A stretch of 64,000 nt of DNA from Rhodobacter sp. NTK016B (GTDB taxonomy: Bacteria > Pseudomonadota > Alphaproteobacteria > Rhodobacterales > Rhodobacteraceae), in assembly GCF_017303295.1 (NCBI RefSeq), contig NZ_JAFKOK010000002.1, positions 124,001 through 188,000 of the forward strand, in the 5' to 3' direction. This document shows positions 43,196 to 53,187 of the stretch, in pieces (position 1 is the first letter of the stretch; the number at the start of each line of letters is the position of its first letter). A program made the position numbers and the translations under genes. Under the pieces are notes generated by a model, which saw only the letters and a list, made by a program, of their open reading frames with translations, had not been told where the DNA came from and ran no database searches.

Positions 43196-43852
43196 ATGAT
43201 GGGCGCAGATTCACTGGCCAAAGCGGCCTCTCATGACCGCGCGCGCGTGCTGGTTGCGGACGACCACGACATGGTGACGGAAATGATCGCGATGTTGCTG
43301 GGTTCGACGCCCGACCTGATCGCGGTGATCTGTTCCACGCTGGATGCGGCGCTGGAGCTTGAAGATATCCATGGCCCGTTCGATCTGGTGATCCTCGATT
43401 ACAACATGCCGGGCATGGACGGGATTCGCGGGCTGGAACGGATGAAAGAGCGGCTGGGCGGCCGGCCAGTGGCCATCATCACCGGCAACCCGACGCCCGA
43501 ACTGGTCGCGCAGGTGATGGCGGCGGGCGCGGTCGGCGTGATTCCCAAGACGATTTCGATGAAGAAGCTGGTCGGGGTGATCCGCGAGATGCGCGCGGCC
43601 GGGCGCCCTGTGGCGCCCGCGCTCACGGTGGTAGAGACCGAAACGGCGAGCGATGCCGGGCGGCTTTTCACCCCGCGCGAGGCCGAGATCCTGAAACAGA
43701 TGGGCGATGGCCGGACGAACCGGATGATCGCCGCAATCTTCGAGATTACCGAGGACGAGCTTGAAACGATCATCGCGGCGATCTGTGAGAAGCTGGGCGT
43801 GGCGGATTGCGGTCAGGCGGTAGGGATGGCGCGGGACCGGGGCTTGATCTGA
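43196..43852 (+). CDS. Response regulator with REC and LuxR-like HTH domains
   Basis: A 218-residue regulator. The receiver has the acidic pair in VADDHDM, phospho-Asp in LVILDYNMPGMDG and the signalling Lys in GVIPKTISMKKL. The C-terminal GerE-like region FTPREAEILKQMGDGRTNRMIAAIFEITEDELETIIAAICEKLGV follows the LuxR outline. However, the usual T-V-K-x-H recognition helix is changed to L-E-T-I-I, so DNA binding may be altered. It is transcribed divergently from the exported protein/kinase pair, 152 bp away, and is probably the kinase's phosphorelay target. Confidence 0.88.
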   Translation: MMGADSLAKAASHDRARVLVADDHDMVTEMIAMLLGSTPDLIAVICSTLDAALELEDIHGPFDLVILDYNMPGMDGIRGLERMKERLGGRPVAIITGNPTPELVAQVMAAGAVGVIPKTISMKKLVGVIREMRAAGRPVAPALTVVETETASDAGRLFTPREAEILKQMGDGRTNRMIAAIFEITEDELETIIAAICEKLGVADCGQAVGMARDRGLI

Positions 43853-43881
43853 TGACGCGGCATGGCCTGAGCAATATGAAA

Positions 43882-43913
43882 AGGCCCGCCCCGATGGTGA
43901 TCGGAACGGGCCT
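43882..43913 (-). terminator. Terminator of the nqr operon (bidirectional)
   Basis: AGGCCCG/CGGGCCT outer stem with inner CCGAT/ATCGG. On the minus strand it is followed by TTTTC, fitting termination of nqrABCDEF; it may also serve the response regulator on the plus strand. Confidence 0.75.
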
Positions 43914-43935
43914 GTGACCGACGGACGTGCGGCGA

Positions 43936-45159
43936 TCAGCCGCCGAAATCGTCAAGCATGATGTCTTCGCGATCGACGCCCAGCTCGAGCAGCATGTTGA
44001 TGACCGAGGCGTTCATGATGGGCGGACCACACATGTAATATTCGCAATCCTCGGGCGCCGGGTGGTTCTTGAGGTATTCTTCGAACAGGACGTTGTGGAT
44101 GAAGCCAGTATAGCCTTTCCAGTCGTCCTCGGGCAGCGCGTCGGACAGCGCGACATGCCATTCGAAATTCGGGAATTCGGCGGCAAGCTGGTCGAAATCC
44201 TCGACGAAGAACATCTCGCGCTTCGAGCGGGCGCCGTACCAGAAGCTGATCTTGCGATCCTTGTTCTTCAGGCGCTTGAGCTGGTCGAAGATATGCGAGC
44301 GCATCGGAGCCATGCCCGCGCCACCGCCGATGAAGACCATCTCTTTTTCGGTGTCACGCGCGAAGAATTCGCCGAACGGACCCGAAATCGTGACCTTGTC
44401 GCCGGGTTTCAGGTTGAAGATGTAAGACGACATCTTGCCCGGGGGGATGCCTTCGGACCCCGGCGGGGGCGAGGCCACGCGGACATTGAGCATGATCATG
44501 CCCTTTTCGTCCGGGTAGTTGGCCATCGAATAGGCGCGCTCGATCGGCTCATCGACGGTCGAGGTATACTGCCACAGATTGAACCGGTCCCAGTCGCCGC
44601 GATACTCTTCTTCGACGTCGAAATCGGTGTATTTCACCGAATGCGCGGGCGCCTCGATCTGGATATAGCCGCCAGCGCGGAAATTCACGTCTTCGCCCTC
44701 GGGCAGATCGAGCACCAGCGCCTTGATGAAGGTCGCGACGTTCTCGTTCGAGCGGACGGTGCATTCCCATTTCTTGACGCCGAAGACCTCTTCAGGGACC
44801 TCGACCTCCATGTCCTGCTTGACCGCGACCTGACACGACAGCCGGTCACCGCGCGCGGCTTCGCGCTTGGTGATGTGCGATTCCTCGGTCGGCAGGATCG
44901 ACCCGCCGCCGGAATGGATGCGCACGCGGCATTGCGCACAGGTGCCGCCGCCCCCGCAGGCAGAGGGCACGAACAGCTTCTGTTCGGCCAGCGTCTGCAG
45001 CAGCTTGCCACCGGCGGGGACCGAGATGGTCTTTTCGCCGTTGATGCGGATATTGACGTTACCGCTGGACACCAGCCGCGACCGCGCGGCAAGGATGATC
45101 GTCACCAGCGCGATGACGATCAGCGTGAAGAGCAGGACCCCAAGGCTGAAAGTTTCCAT
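43936..45159 (-). CDS. nqrF: Na+-translocating NADH:quinone reductase subunit F
   Basis: A 407-residue NADH-oxidising subunit. An N-terminal membrane helix (about 7-25) is followed by a [2Fe-2S] ferredoxin domain with Cys68, Cys74, Cys77 and Cys109 ([17 protein letters not shown]). The FAD domain motif RAYSMANYP and NADH-binding [18 protein letters not shown] complete it; CGPP near the end is typical of FNR-like domains. It accepts electrons from NADH and passes them through FAD and Fe-S to the membrane subunits. It is last in the nqrABCDEF operon. Confidence 0.97.
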   Translation of the reverse strand: METFSLGVLLFTLIVIALVTIILAARSRLVSSGNVNIRINGEKTISVPAGGKLLQTLAEQKLFVPSACGGGGTCAQCRVRIHSGGGSILPTEESHITKREAARGDRLSCQVAVKQDMEVEVPEEVFGVKKWECTVRSNENVATFIKALVLDLPEGEDVNFRAGGYIQIEAPAHSVKYTDFDVEEEYRGDWDRFNLWQYTSTVDEPIERAYSMANYPDEKGMIMLNVRVASPPPGSEGIPPGKMSSYIFNLKPGDKVTISGPFGEFFARDTEKEMVFIGGGAGMAPMRSHIFDQLKRLKNKDRKISFWYGARSKREMFFVEDFDQLAAEFPNFEWHVALSDALPEDDWKGYTGFIHNVLFEEYLKNHPAPEDCEYYMCGPPIMNASVINMLLELGVDREDIMLDDFGG

Positions 45160-45171
45160 GATCCTCGTTCC

Positions 45172-45779
<608 letters not shown>

Positions 45780-45780
<1 letters not shown>

Positions 45781-46433
45781 CAGTGAGTCTCGACCGTTTG
45801 GATCTTGTATTCGCGCTCTTCGACCTGTTCGGGTTTCCACGACCGGAAGGCCCAGATCAGCAGACCGATGATGAAGAAGGCCGAGGGCGGCAGCAGCAGC
45901 AGGCCGTTCGGAACGTACCAGCCGCCGTTATTCACCGTCTCAAGGATGGTGATGCCGAACAGGCTGCCCGAGCCGAACAGCTCGCGCACGACGCCGACCA
46001 GCATCAGGATCAGGCCGTAACCCAGCCCGTTGCCGATGCCGTCGATGAAGCTTTCGAAGGGCGGGTTCTTCATGGCGAAGGCTTCCGCCCGGCCCATGAC
46101 GATGCAGTTGGTGATGATCAGGCCGACAAAGACCGACAGCGTCTTCGAAATCTCGAAGGCGAAGGCCTTGAGCAGCTGGTCGACGACGATCACCAGCGAG
46201 GCGATGATCACCATCTGCACGATGATGCGGATCGAGCCGGGGATCTGGCTGCGGATCATCGAGATGAACATCGACGAAAAGGCCGTCACCAGCGTCACCG
46301 CCAGCGCCATCACGAAGGCCACCTGCAGCGACGAGGTCACCGCAAGAGCCGAGCAGATGCCGAGCACCTGCAGCGTGATCGGGTTGTTGTCGACCAACGG
46401 GTCGATCAGCATTTCGCGGCGTTTGTGAGCCAT
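45780..46433 (-). CDS. nqrD: Na+-translocating NADH:quinone reductase subunit D
   Basis: A 217-residue membrane subunit paralogous to Nqr[22 protein letters not shown] and [22 protein letters not shown] carry the conserved cysteines at pseudo-symmetrical positions to NqrE. About six transmembrane helices are seen. Its start overlaps the nqrC stop (46433), so translation is coupled along the operon. It forms the NqrDE pair around the intramembrane iron centre. Confidence 0.97.
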
Positions 46434-47242
46434 CAGACATCCCCCGCTTTGAGCCGGTCGAGGAACGGACCATAGCCGCTCTCGCCCATCCAGAAATTGA
46501 CAAGGTTATTCACGCCGGCCGTGGTCAGCGTGGCACCGGCCAGCGCGTCGATATGGTATTCGGCCCCTGCCGGCGGGACGGTTTTCGACACGCTGATCTG
46601 CAGCTCGCCATTCTCGTCGGCCAGAAGCGTGCCGCGCCATTCCGCGCGCCAGCGCGGGTTGTCGACCTCGGCGCCCAGACCGGGCGTTTCGGCGTGTTCG
46701 TAGAATTGCAGGCCGTAGATCGTGTTGCCGTCCGCTTCCAGCGCGATGTAGCCATACAGCGTCGACCACAGGCCGTAGCCGTGGATGGGCAGGATCACGC
46801 GCTCGATCTCGCCCGCATCGTCACGCAGGATATAGACAGTGACGAAGCGGCTCTGGCGACCGATCCCTGCGGGGTCGTCGTCCAGTTCGATCGACAGGGC
46901 CGGATCATCCGCCGCCGCGCGCTGGTCGAAGGTCGCCGGGTCAAATTCATCGGTGAATTCGCCGGTCGCCAGTTCCAGCACATGCGGCTCGAATGCGGCG
47001 AAGCTTTCGGCCACGTCGGCGGTCGGGTCATAGATGCCCGCGACCTGAAGGATGTTGATCTGCCGGTCGCGCAGCGCGTTGACCTGCTGCAGCGGGCGCA
47101 GAGCCACGGCTGCCGCCGACACGACCATCGAAGCCACGAGGCACAGCGCCACCGCGACGAAGACGGTCTTGCCCACGGAATCCGCGGGCGCCGCCAGGAA
47201 CCGGGCGATTGCGCCTTTGGGGGCGTCGTTTCCGTCAGCCAT
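46433..47242 (-). CDS. nqrC: Na+-translocating NADH:quinone reductase subunit C
   Basis: A 269-residue single-pass subunit (helix about 25-46) with a periplasmic FMN-binding domain. The flavinylation motif [12 protein letters not shown] places the covalent FMN on Thr238 (Dxx-s-GAT type, with Ala where Ser/Thr is commoner). [12 protein letters not shown] and [10 protein letters not shown] are typical NqrC stretches. ATG 47242 is chosen; it overlaps nqrB by 8 bp. ApbE, encoded divergently from nqrA, should attach the FMN. Confidence 0.96.
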   Translation of the reverse strand: MADGNDAPKGAIARFLAAPADSVGKTVFVAVALCLVASMVVSAAAVALRPLQQVNALRDRQINILQVAGIYDPTADVAESFAAFEPHVLELATGEFTDEFDPATFDQRAAADDPALSIELDDDPAGIGRQSRFVTVYILRDDAGEIERVILPIHGYGLWSTLYGYIALEADGNTIYGLQFYEHAETPGLGAEVDNPRWRAEWRGTLLADENGELQISVSKTVPPAGAEYHIDALAGATLTTAGVNNLVNFWMGESGYGPFLDRLKAGDV

Positions 47243-48434
47243 TCCGCTTGCTCCTGCGCTTGATATTGGCCTGAACGACAAAGTAGTCGATCAGCGGCGC
47301 AAAGACGTTCCCGAACAGGATCGCCAGCATCATGCCTTCGGGGAAGGCAGGGTTCAGCACCCGGATCAGCACCACCATGACACCGATCAGCGCGCCATAG
47401 AAATAGCGGCCCATATTGGTATGCGAGCCCGAAACGGGTTCGGTCACCATGAACACAAGGCCAAAGGCAAAGCCGCCGGTGACAAGGTGCCAGTACCACG
47501 GCATCGCGAACATCGGGTTCGAGCTGGAACCGATCCAGTTCAGCAGCAGCGAGAAGCCGATCATGCCCGCTAGGCAGCCCGCGACCATGCGGTAATTGGC
47601 AATCCGCGTAGCCAGCAGGAAGACAAGACCGATGGCGCAGGCCAGCGTCGAGGTCTCGCCCATCGAACCGGGGATGAAGCCCAGGAAGCTGTCCCACCAC
47701 GTCATGCCGCGCGCGGCCAGTTCCTGAAACCCGTCCGAGGCCGAAACCGCCAGCGCGGTGGCGCCGGTATAGCCGTCGACCGGAACCCAGACGCTGTCGC
47801 CCGACATCTGCGCGGGATAGGCGAAATACAGGAAGGCCCGCCCGGTCAGCGCCGGGTTCAGGAAATTCTTGCCGGTGCCACCGAAGACTTCCTTGCCGAT
47901 CACCACGCCGAACAGGATCCCCAGCGCGACCTGCCACAGCGGGGTCGTCGCCGGCACGATCAGCGCATACAGCATCGAGGTCACAAGGAAGCCTTCGTTC
48001 ACTTCGTGCTTGCGCGCGGTGGCGAAGATCACCTCGGCGATACCGCCCGCGACCAGCGTCGTGATGTATATGGGCAGGAAATAGAGCAGCCCGTGCAGCA
48101 TGTTTGCCATCGGGCTGGTGGCATCGAAACCGATCCCCAGCGTCTCGATCACCGAAGCCCGCCAGCCCGACGCGCCGAATTCGGCAATCGCCCGGTTGGT
48201 CTGATAGCCGGTGTTATAGAGCGCCATCAGGATGCACGGGATCGTCGCGATCACGACATAGGTCATGATACGCTTCATATCGATATACGAGCGCGCATGC
48301 GGGGCGACGGTGGTCACGGTTTTCGGGGTATAGAGGAAGCTTTCCACCATCTCGTAGACGGGGAAATACCGCTCCCATTTGCCGCCCTTCAGAAAATGCG
48401 GCTCGACCCGGTCAAAGAAGCTACGCAATCCCAA
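47235..48434 (-). CDS. nqrB: Na+-translocating NADH:quinone reductase subunit B
   Basis: A 399-residue polytopic subunit that carries the Na+ path, the ubiquinone site and a covalent FMN. The flavinylation motif DGYTGATAL puts FMN on Thr226. GGTGKNFLNPALTGRAFLYFAYP and NEGFLVTSMLYALIVPATTPLWQVALG are highly conserved NqrB regions. About nine to ten helices are predicted. It ends within nqrC and begins 3 bp after nqrA. Confidence 0.97.
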   Translation of the reverse strand: MGLRSFFDRVEPHFLKGGKWERYFPVYEMVESFLYTPKTVTTVAPHARSYIDMKRIMTYVVIATIPCILMALYNTGYQTNRAIAEFGASGWRASVIETLGIGFDATSPMANMLHGLLYFLPIYITTLVAGGIAEVIFATARKHEVNEGFLVTSMLYALIVPATTPLWQVALGILFGVVIGKEVFGGTGKNFLNPALTGRAFLYFAYPAQMSGDSVWVPVDGYTGATALAVSASDGFQELAARGMTWWDSFLGFIPGSMGETSTLACAIGLVFLLATRIANYRMVAGCLAGMIGFSLLLNWIGSSSNPMFAMPWYWHLVTGGFAFGLVFMVTEPVSGSHTNMGRYFYGALIGVMVVLIRVLNPAFPEGMMLAILFGNVFAPLIDYFVVQANIKRRSKRNG

Positions 48435-48437
48435 GGA

Positions 48438-49784
48438 TCAGCCCTCTTTCTCAATCTTGCTCAGGCAATCCCGCAAAGCGAGGCCATATTCATATTTCGC
48501 GGGACAGGCGAAGCCGACGAGACCGAGGTCCTCTTCGTCGAGTTCCAGCGCGCCGAGCGCCTGTGCCTGGTCAGTATCCATAACCAGAAGCGCACGCAAC
48601 AACTGGGTCGGCAGAAAGTCCTGCGGCATCAGGCGTTCAAACGTGCCCGTGGGCACCATCGCCCGACGCCCGCCATTCAGGTTCGAGGTCAGCGGGAAGG
48701 TCCGGCGCGACAGGGCCGAGCCCAGCACCGGCTGCACCGCGTATTTCGACACCATCGGACGGATCCAGCCCATCGCGATCTGCTTGTGGTCTTCCTCGAT
48801 CAGCGTGATCTGGCGCGCATAACGGCCCAGATAGCCATTGGCCCCCGCGCCCATATGCCCACTCAACACCGAGCCCGAGATCATCCGCGCGGGCACGTCC
48901 TGCGGCAGATCGGCCCCGGCGAGTTCCGCCATCGACGCCCCCAGCGTGGTGCGCACAAGCCGCGGATTGGCGCAGATCGGCCCCACCAGCGCGATCACGC
49001 GCGAGAAATCGACGCGCCCGGTCAAGAACAGCCGGCCGATGGCGATCACGTCCTGATAGCCGATGGTCCAGACCGTCCGCGTGTTCGACGGCGGGGTCAG
49101 GAAATGCATATGCGTGCCGGCCAGCCCGGCGGGATGCGGCCCCGAGAAGGCCGCCGCTTCGACACCCGGCAGATCGGCGCCGGGGATAGACGCGCCGTCG
49201 GCGTGGCACAGATAGGTCGTGCCCTCGGTCAGCGCGGCGATGCAGGCGAGACCCTTGGTGAAGGCCTGCGCCTCGGCCTCGATCAGCGGGGCGGGATCGG
49301 GCGAGAGCGGCTCGGTATCCATCGCGGTGACGTAGATCGCGTAGGGCCGCGCCGCCGGGTCGGGCAGCTTGGAATAGGGCCGCGTGCGGAACGAGGTCCA
49401 CAGCCCCGATGCGCACAGCTTCGCAGCGATGGCCTCGGCGCTGTCTTCGCCCCCGATCTGCGAATAATCGACCGGCTCGGCGGCGCGGTCATCGGCTTCG
49501 ATCTCGATGCTGATCAGCTTGCGGCGCGCGCCCCGGTTGATCGCCTTCACCCGGCCCGAAACCGGCGCGGCGATCTGCACTTCGGGCAGGTCCTTGTGGA
49601 ACATCAAGGGCGCTCCGGCCCCGACGACATCGCCCTCTTCCACGACGATGCGCGGCTTCAGGGACACGTAATCGTCGCCGAGAACGGCATAGATCCGCGC
49701 CGCGCCGGTCTCGACCGAAGTCTGCCGAAGAGCACCGTCAATGGGAACATCAAGTCCCTTCTTCAGGGCGAACCGCTTCACCAC
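48438..49784 (-). CDS. nqrA: Na+-translocating NADH:quinone reductase subunit A
   Basis: A 448-residue soluble cytoplasmic subunit. It starts MVKRFALKKGLDVPIDGALRQ and carries the barrel-sandwich GAPLMFHKDLPEVQIAAPVSGRVKAINRGARR found in NqrA/RnfC-like proteins. TIGYQDVIAIGRLFLTGRVDFSRVIALVGP is characteristic. It contributes to quinone binding with NqrB. First gene of the operon; apbE-nqrM is divergent across a 178-bp promoter region. Confidence 0.96.
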   Translation of the reverse strand: MVKRFALKKGLDVPIDGALRQTSVETGAARIYAVLGDDYVSLKPRIVVEEGDVVGAGAPLMFHKDLPEVQIAAPVSGRVKAINRGARRKLISIEIEADDRAAEPVDYSQIGGEDSAEAIAAKLCASGLWTSFRTRPYSKLPDPAARPYAIYVTAMDTEPLSPDPAPLIEAEAQAFTKGLACIAALTEGTTYLCHADGASIPGADLPGVEAAAFSGPHPAGLAGTHMHFLTPPSNTRTVWTIGYQDVIAIGRLFLTGRVDFSRVIALVGPICANPRLVRTTLGASMAELAGADLPQDVPARMISGSVLSGHMGAGANGYLGRYARQITLIEEDHKQIAMGWIRPMVSKYAVQPVLGSALSRRTFPLTSNLNGGRRAMVPTGTFERLMPQDFLPTQLLRALLVMDTDQAQALGALELDEEDLGLVGFACPAKYEYGLALRDCLSKIEKEG

Positions 49785-49962
49785 GCGTGACCTCTAGCTT
49801 TGATACATCTCGAGTTTCGTGGCTTATGCACCGAGCATTCGCGTGGTAAAAGTCGAAAATCGGCCCCGGGCCACAACTTTTTTGCTTGAACTGACCCCGA
49901 ATGTCACGGACAAGCCGCACGTCTTGCTCTGGTGAGCGTGCAAACCCAGAAGAGGTCAACAA

Positions 49963-50997
49963 TTGTCCGATCTGCCCAAATTTTCCCGTCGCTCTGTTGT
50001 CGGAACCGCCTTCGCGCTGCCGCTGGCCTTCGCCGCCTGCAACCGCGAACCGTCGGTGCACAATCTTGTCGGGCGCGCGATGGGCACGTCGTATTCGATC
50101 ACCGTCATCGATGAGACCCGCAAGCTGACCGAAGCCGAGATCCGCACCGCCATCGACGGCGCGCTGGCCGAGGTCGACGTGCAGATGTCGAACTGGAACC
50201 CGGCGTCGGAAATCTCGCGCTTCAACGCGCAGACCGGCACGCAGCCGGTAACCCTGTCGCCCGAACTGGCGATGGTGATCGACGCGGCCGAGCAGGTGCA
50301 TCTGGCCAGCGACGGCCGTTTCGACACCACGGTCGGCCCGCTGATCGAGTTGTGGGGCTTCGGCGCCCCCGGTGCGCATGATATGCCCGCCGAGGCGCAG
50401 ATCACCGAAGCCATGGCCCGTATCGGCCATGAGCGCACGCTGGCGCGCGAAGCCGGCGCGCTGCGAAAGCGTCAGGGCGATGCGCAAGTCTACCTGTCGG
50501 CCATCGGCAAGGGCTATGGCGTCGACCGCGTTGCCCGCGCCATTGCCGAGCTGGGCGTGAGCGATTTCATGGTCGAGATCGGCGGCGACATGTATGCCGC
50601 CGGCCGCAATCCGAACGGCCTGCCCTGGCAGATCGGCATCGAAACGCCCGCGGCCCTTGGCGGCGGTGTGTATGACGTTGTCGGCATCTCGGGTGTGGGT
50701 CTGGCGACCTCGGGCGATTACCGCAACTATTTCGAACAGGACGGTCAGCGCTTCTCGCATGTGATCGACCCGACGACGGGCCGCCCGGTCACGCACCGCA
50801 CCGCCTCGACCACGGTCATCGCCGAGAATTCGATGCTGGCCGATGCCTGGGCCACAGCGATGCTGGTTCTGGGCCGCGAGCGCGGGCTGGAAATCGCGCG
50901 AGCGCACGACGTGGCGGTGATGTTCCTTGACCATCAGGGTGAGGGCGCCGGATTTGCCTCCTCCACCAGCCCGCGTTACGATGCGCTGGTAGCCTGA
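49963..50997 (+). CDS. apbE: FAD:protein FMN transferase (flavin transferase)
   Basis: A 344-residue periplasmic enzyme that covalently attaches FMN to Thr of NqrB and NqrC. SRRSVVGTAFALPLAFAAC combines a twin-arginine-like start with a lipobox-like Cys26, so it may be a Tat-exported lipoprotein. RAMGTSYSITVID, MSNWNPASEISRFNAQ, AIGKGYGVDRVA and the metal/FAD region HVIDPTTGRPV are ApbE hallmarks. The start is TTG at 49963 with AGAAGAGGT 6-14 nt upstream; no in-frame ATG is nearby. It is followed by nqrM in the same direction. Confidence 0.95.
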   Translation: MSDLPKFSRRSVVGTAFALPLAFAACNREPSVHNLVGRAMGTSYSITVIDETRKLTEAEIRTAIDGALAEVDVQMSNWNPASEISRFNAQTGTQPVTLSPELAMVIDAAEQVHLASDGRFDTTVGPLIELWGFGAPGAHDMPAEAQITEAMARIGHERTLAREAGALRKRQGDAQVYLSAIGKGYGVDRVARAIAELGVSDFMVEIGGDMYAAGRNPNGLPWQIGIETPAALGGGVYDVVGISGVGLATSGDYRNYFEQDGQRFSHVIDPTTGRPVTHRTASTTVIAENSMLADAWATAMLVLGRERGLEIARAHDVAVMFLDHQGEGAGFASSTSPRYDALVA

Positions 50998-51021
50998 CAT
51001 CGGAAATAAGGACGGCGCGAC

Positions 51022-51282
51022 ATGGCCACGTTCCTTGCGACTTTCGTGATCCTGATGGTGGTGATGCTGGGCATGGCGCTCGGCGTCATCCTGATGGGAC
51101 GCACCATCAAGGGCAGCTGCGGCGGTCTGAACGCCATCGCGGACGCCGATAAATGCCTTGTGTGCAGCAAGGATATCGACCCCGACAGCCCCCTGCGCGA
51201 GCGGCTCGCCTGCCCGCGCGCGCGCAAGATGCTCGAACGCGCGGGACTCGAAGCGGGGCTCGAGGACGCGCCCAGCTCCTGA
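51022..51282 (+). CDS. nqrM: NQR assembly protein NqrM (DUF539)
   Basis: An 86-residue protein: one N-terminal membrane helix (about 3-25), then GSCGGLNAIADADKCLVCSKDIDP with cysteines at 33, 45 and 48. This CGGL...CxxC pattern is diagnostic of NqrM, which is needed to deliver iron to the NqrDE intramembrane centre. It follows apbE by 24 bp. In gammaproteobacteria apbE and nqrM follow nqrF; here they form a divergent unit. Confidence 0.94.
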   Translation: MATFLATFVILMVVMLGMALGVILMGRTIKGSCGGLNAIADADKCLVCSKDIDPDSPLRERLACPRARKMLERAGLEAGLEDAPSS

Positions 51283-51301
51283 CGCGCCCCGACGGGCGCG
51301 T

Positions 51302-51499
51302 CTAAGCGCCGGCCGTGCTCCCGGTGGCGAGCGGGATGAATCCCACCGTCAGAAGCCCGGTCGCCGCCAGCACTCCCCATAGCCACAATTGCCAGCGCGG
51401 GCCTTCGGCCTTCCAGACCCGGCGGAACTGAAAGCCGCAAAAGCAGGCCACGACGAAGATCGTGACGGCGGCAGGTTGTGGCAGGGTGAGATGCGGCAC
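51302..51499 (-). CDS. Small two-helix membrane protein of unknown function
   Basis: A 65-residue protein with two hydrophobic helices (AAVTIFVVACFCGFQF and WLWGVLAATGLLTVGFIPLA) joined by a basic/aromatic loop (RRVWKAEGPRWQ). GTG 51499 is chosen because TAGGAG lies 7 nt upstream. It sits tail to tail with nqrM (19 bp apart) and divergent from the CBS gene. No family is recognised. Confidence 0.65.
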   Translation of the reverse strand: MPHLTLPQPAAVTIFVVACFCGFQFRRVWKAEGPRWQLWLWGVLAATGLLTVGFIPLATGSTAGA

Positions 51500-51579
51500 G
51501 AAAAAACTCCTACTGGTTTCGTCCGGTTGCGCTATCTTTGACGAAGCGACCAATCCACGGCCAGGGAGAGAACCGCGAA

Positions 51580-52101
51580 ATGCCAGCGTCTTATCAGCCT
51601 CCGATGCGCAAAGACGAGGAGAAAAACCGCACTCACAGCCAGAGTGCGGCGACCAACCTCAAGACCGAAACCCTGACCGTGCGTCAGGTGCTCGACCACA
51701 AGGGAAGCGACGTCTTCTCGATCACCCCGGACGAAACCCTGCGCAGCGCGGTCGAAATCCTGCGCGACCAGCGGATCGGCGCCCTGCTGGTCTGCGATAC
51801 CGAAGGCGCGCTGGTGGGCATCCTGTCCGAGCGCGACATCGTCCGCAAGCTTGCCGACGCGCCGGGCCAGACCCTGCCGCAGAAGGTGGGCGACGTGATG
51901 ACCTCGAAGGTGCAGACCTGCGAGCCGTCGGAAACGCTGATGCAGATCCTCAAGACGATGAATGCGGGCCGCTTCCGGCACATGCCGGTGATGGAAGACG
52001 GTGCGCTGGCGGGGATGATTACCATCGGCGACGTGGTGAATTATCGGCTCGTCGAGTTGGAACACGAAGCGCTGCAGCTCAAGCAGCTGATCGTCGGCTG
52101 A
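51580..52101 (+). CDS. Tandem CBS-domain protein
   Basis: A 173-residue protein: a polar N-terminal segment of about 30 residues, then two CBS motifs. CBS1 is about residues 35-90 (VFSITPDETLRSAVEILRDQRIGALLVCDTEGALVGILSERDIVRKLA) and CBS2 about 105-160 (SKVQTCEPSETLMQILKTMNAGRFRHMPVMEDGALAGMITIGDVVNYRL). Such stand-alone pairs bind adenine nucleotides and regulate partner proteins. ATG 51580 follows GGGAGAG. No obvious partner is adjacent. Confidence 0.92.
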   Translation: MPASYQPPMRKDEEKNRTHSQSAATNLKTETLTVRQVLDHKGSDVFSITPDETLRSAVEILRDQRIGALLVCDTEGALVGILSERDIVRKLADAPGQTLPQKVGDVMTSKVQTCEPSETLMQILKTMNAGRFRHMPVMEDGALAGMITIGDVVNYRLVELEHEALQLKQLIVG

Positions 52102-52145
52102 CATCGCCCTGCCCTGCCCCGCACGGGTAGGGATCTGACAGCAAG

Positions 52146-52174
52146 ACGGCCCGCGCAGTCAGCGCGGGCCGTTT
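52146..52174. terminator. Strong terminator between the CBS gene and the MBL gene
   Basis: ACGGCCCGCGC, loop AGTCA, GCGCGGGCCGT then TTTG: an 11-bp perfect stem between convergent genes, so it may act for both. Confidence 0.8.
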
Positions 52175-52202
52175 GTCATTCCGTGACAGGCGGTGAGGGA
52201 TC

Positions 52203-53153
52203 TCAGCCCTGCAGGTCGTTCCACATCTGCTGATCGCGCTCGGCGGTCCAGATGCGGGGGGTGTCGATGCCGCGGGCCTCGTCATAGGCGCGGCCGACAT
52301 TGAAGGGCAGGCAATGCTCGTAGATCGCGTAATCCTTGAATTTCGGATCGCATTCCGCGCGCACCGCGTCCCAGGCCTCTTTCAGCGTGCCGCCGCGCGC
52401 CACGACGCGGGCGACCGGCTTGTAGGTCGAGCGCACGAAATCGGCGGTGTTCTCGATCGCCGCCGTGACCATCTCATCGCCCACCAGCGCATCGCCCCGG
52501 CCCGGCGCAATCGCCCGCGGCTCGAACGAGGCGATATTGGCAAGCGTCTGTTCCCAATCGGCAAAATGACCGTCGCCGCAATAGCAGGCCGAGTGGTACT
52601 CGACGATATCGCCGGTGAACATCACCTCGGCATCGGGCACCCAGACCACCGCGTCGCCCGCCGTATGCGCGCGCCCCAGATGCATGATGTCGACCCGGCG
52701 ATTGCCCAGATAGACGGTCATCGAATCGCTGAACGTGGTGGTGGGCCAGGTCAGGCCGGGGATTTCCTCGTGCCCCTGGAACAGGCGCGGGAAGCGGCCG
52801 AATTCCGAATCCCAGTCCTCCTGACCGCGCTCGGCGACCATCGCGCGGGCGGTGTCGGACATGATGATCTCGCGCGCGCCATAGGCGGCGGCCCCCAGCA
52901 CGCGCACCGCGTGGTAATGGGTCAGAACCAGATGCGTGATCGGCTTGTCGGTCACCGAGCGCACGCATTCGATCACCTTGCGCGCCAGACGCGGCGTCGC
53001 CTGCGCCTCGACGATCATCACGCTGTCATCGCCGATGATCACCCCGGTATTCGGATCGCCTTCGGCGGTGAAGGCGTAAAGCCCCTCGCCCACCTGCGTG
53101 AAGGAGATCGTCTTCTCGGTCATGTCCCCGGCGGAGGCAAATGCTTTGGCCAT
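52203..53153 (-). CDS. Metallo-beta-lactamase-fold hydrolase with altered metal motif
   Basis: A 316-residue MBL-fold protein. The first motif reads HYHAVR at residues 79-84: both early histidines of HxHxDH are kept but Asp-His are replaced by Val-Arg. Later ligands look present (HLGRAHTAGD, FTGDIVEYHS). It probably binds one metal or works differently from glyoxalase-II-like enzymes. ATG 53153 gives MAKAFASAGDMTEKTISFTQVGEGLYAF. It lies 34 bp after dctM on the same strand and should be co-expressed with the TRAP transporter. The substrate may be the transported acid or a thioester or lactone of it. Confidence 0.85.
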   Translation of the reverse strand: MAKAFASAGDMTEKTISFTQVGEGLYAFTAEGDPNTGVIIGDDSVMIVEAQATPRLARKVIECVRSVTDKPITHLVLTHYHAVRVLGAAAYGAREIIMSDTARAMVAERGQEDWDSEFGRFPRLFQGHEEIPGLTWPTTTFSDSMTVYLGNRRVDIMHLGRAHTAGDAVVWVPDAEVMFTGDIVEYHSACYCGDGHFADWEQTLANIASFEPRAIAPGRGDALVGDEMVTAAIENTADFVRSTYKPVARVVARGGTLKEAWDAVRAECDPKFKDYAIYEHCLPFNVGRAYDEARGIDTPRIWTAERDQQMWNDLQG

Positions 53154-53187
53154 TGGTAAACTCCGATAGTCTCTTGGTTTCGTTGGG

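Noticed and set aside
48006-49790. A 594-codon plus-strand frame opposite nqrA/nqrB
   Set aside because: Shadow of conserved nqr genes.
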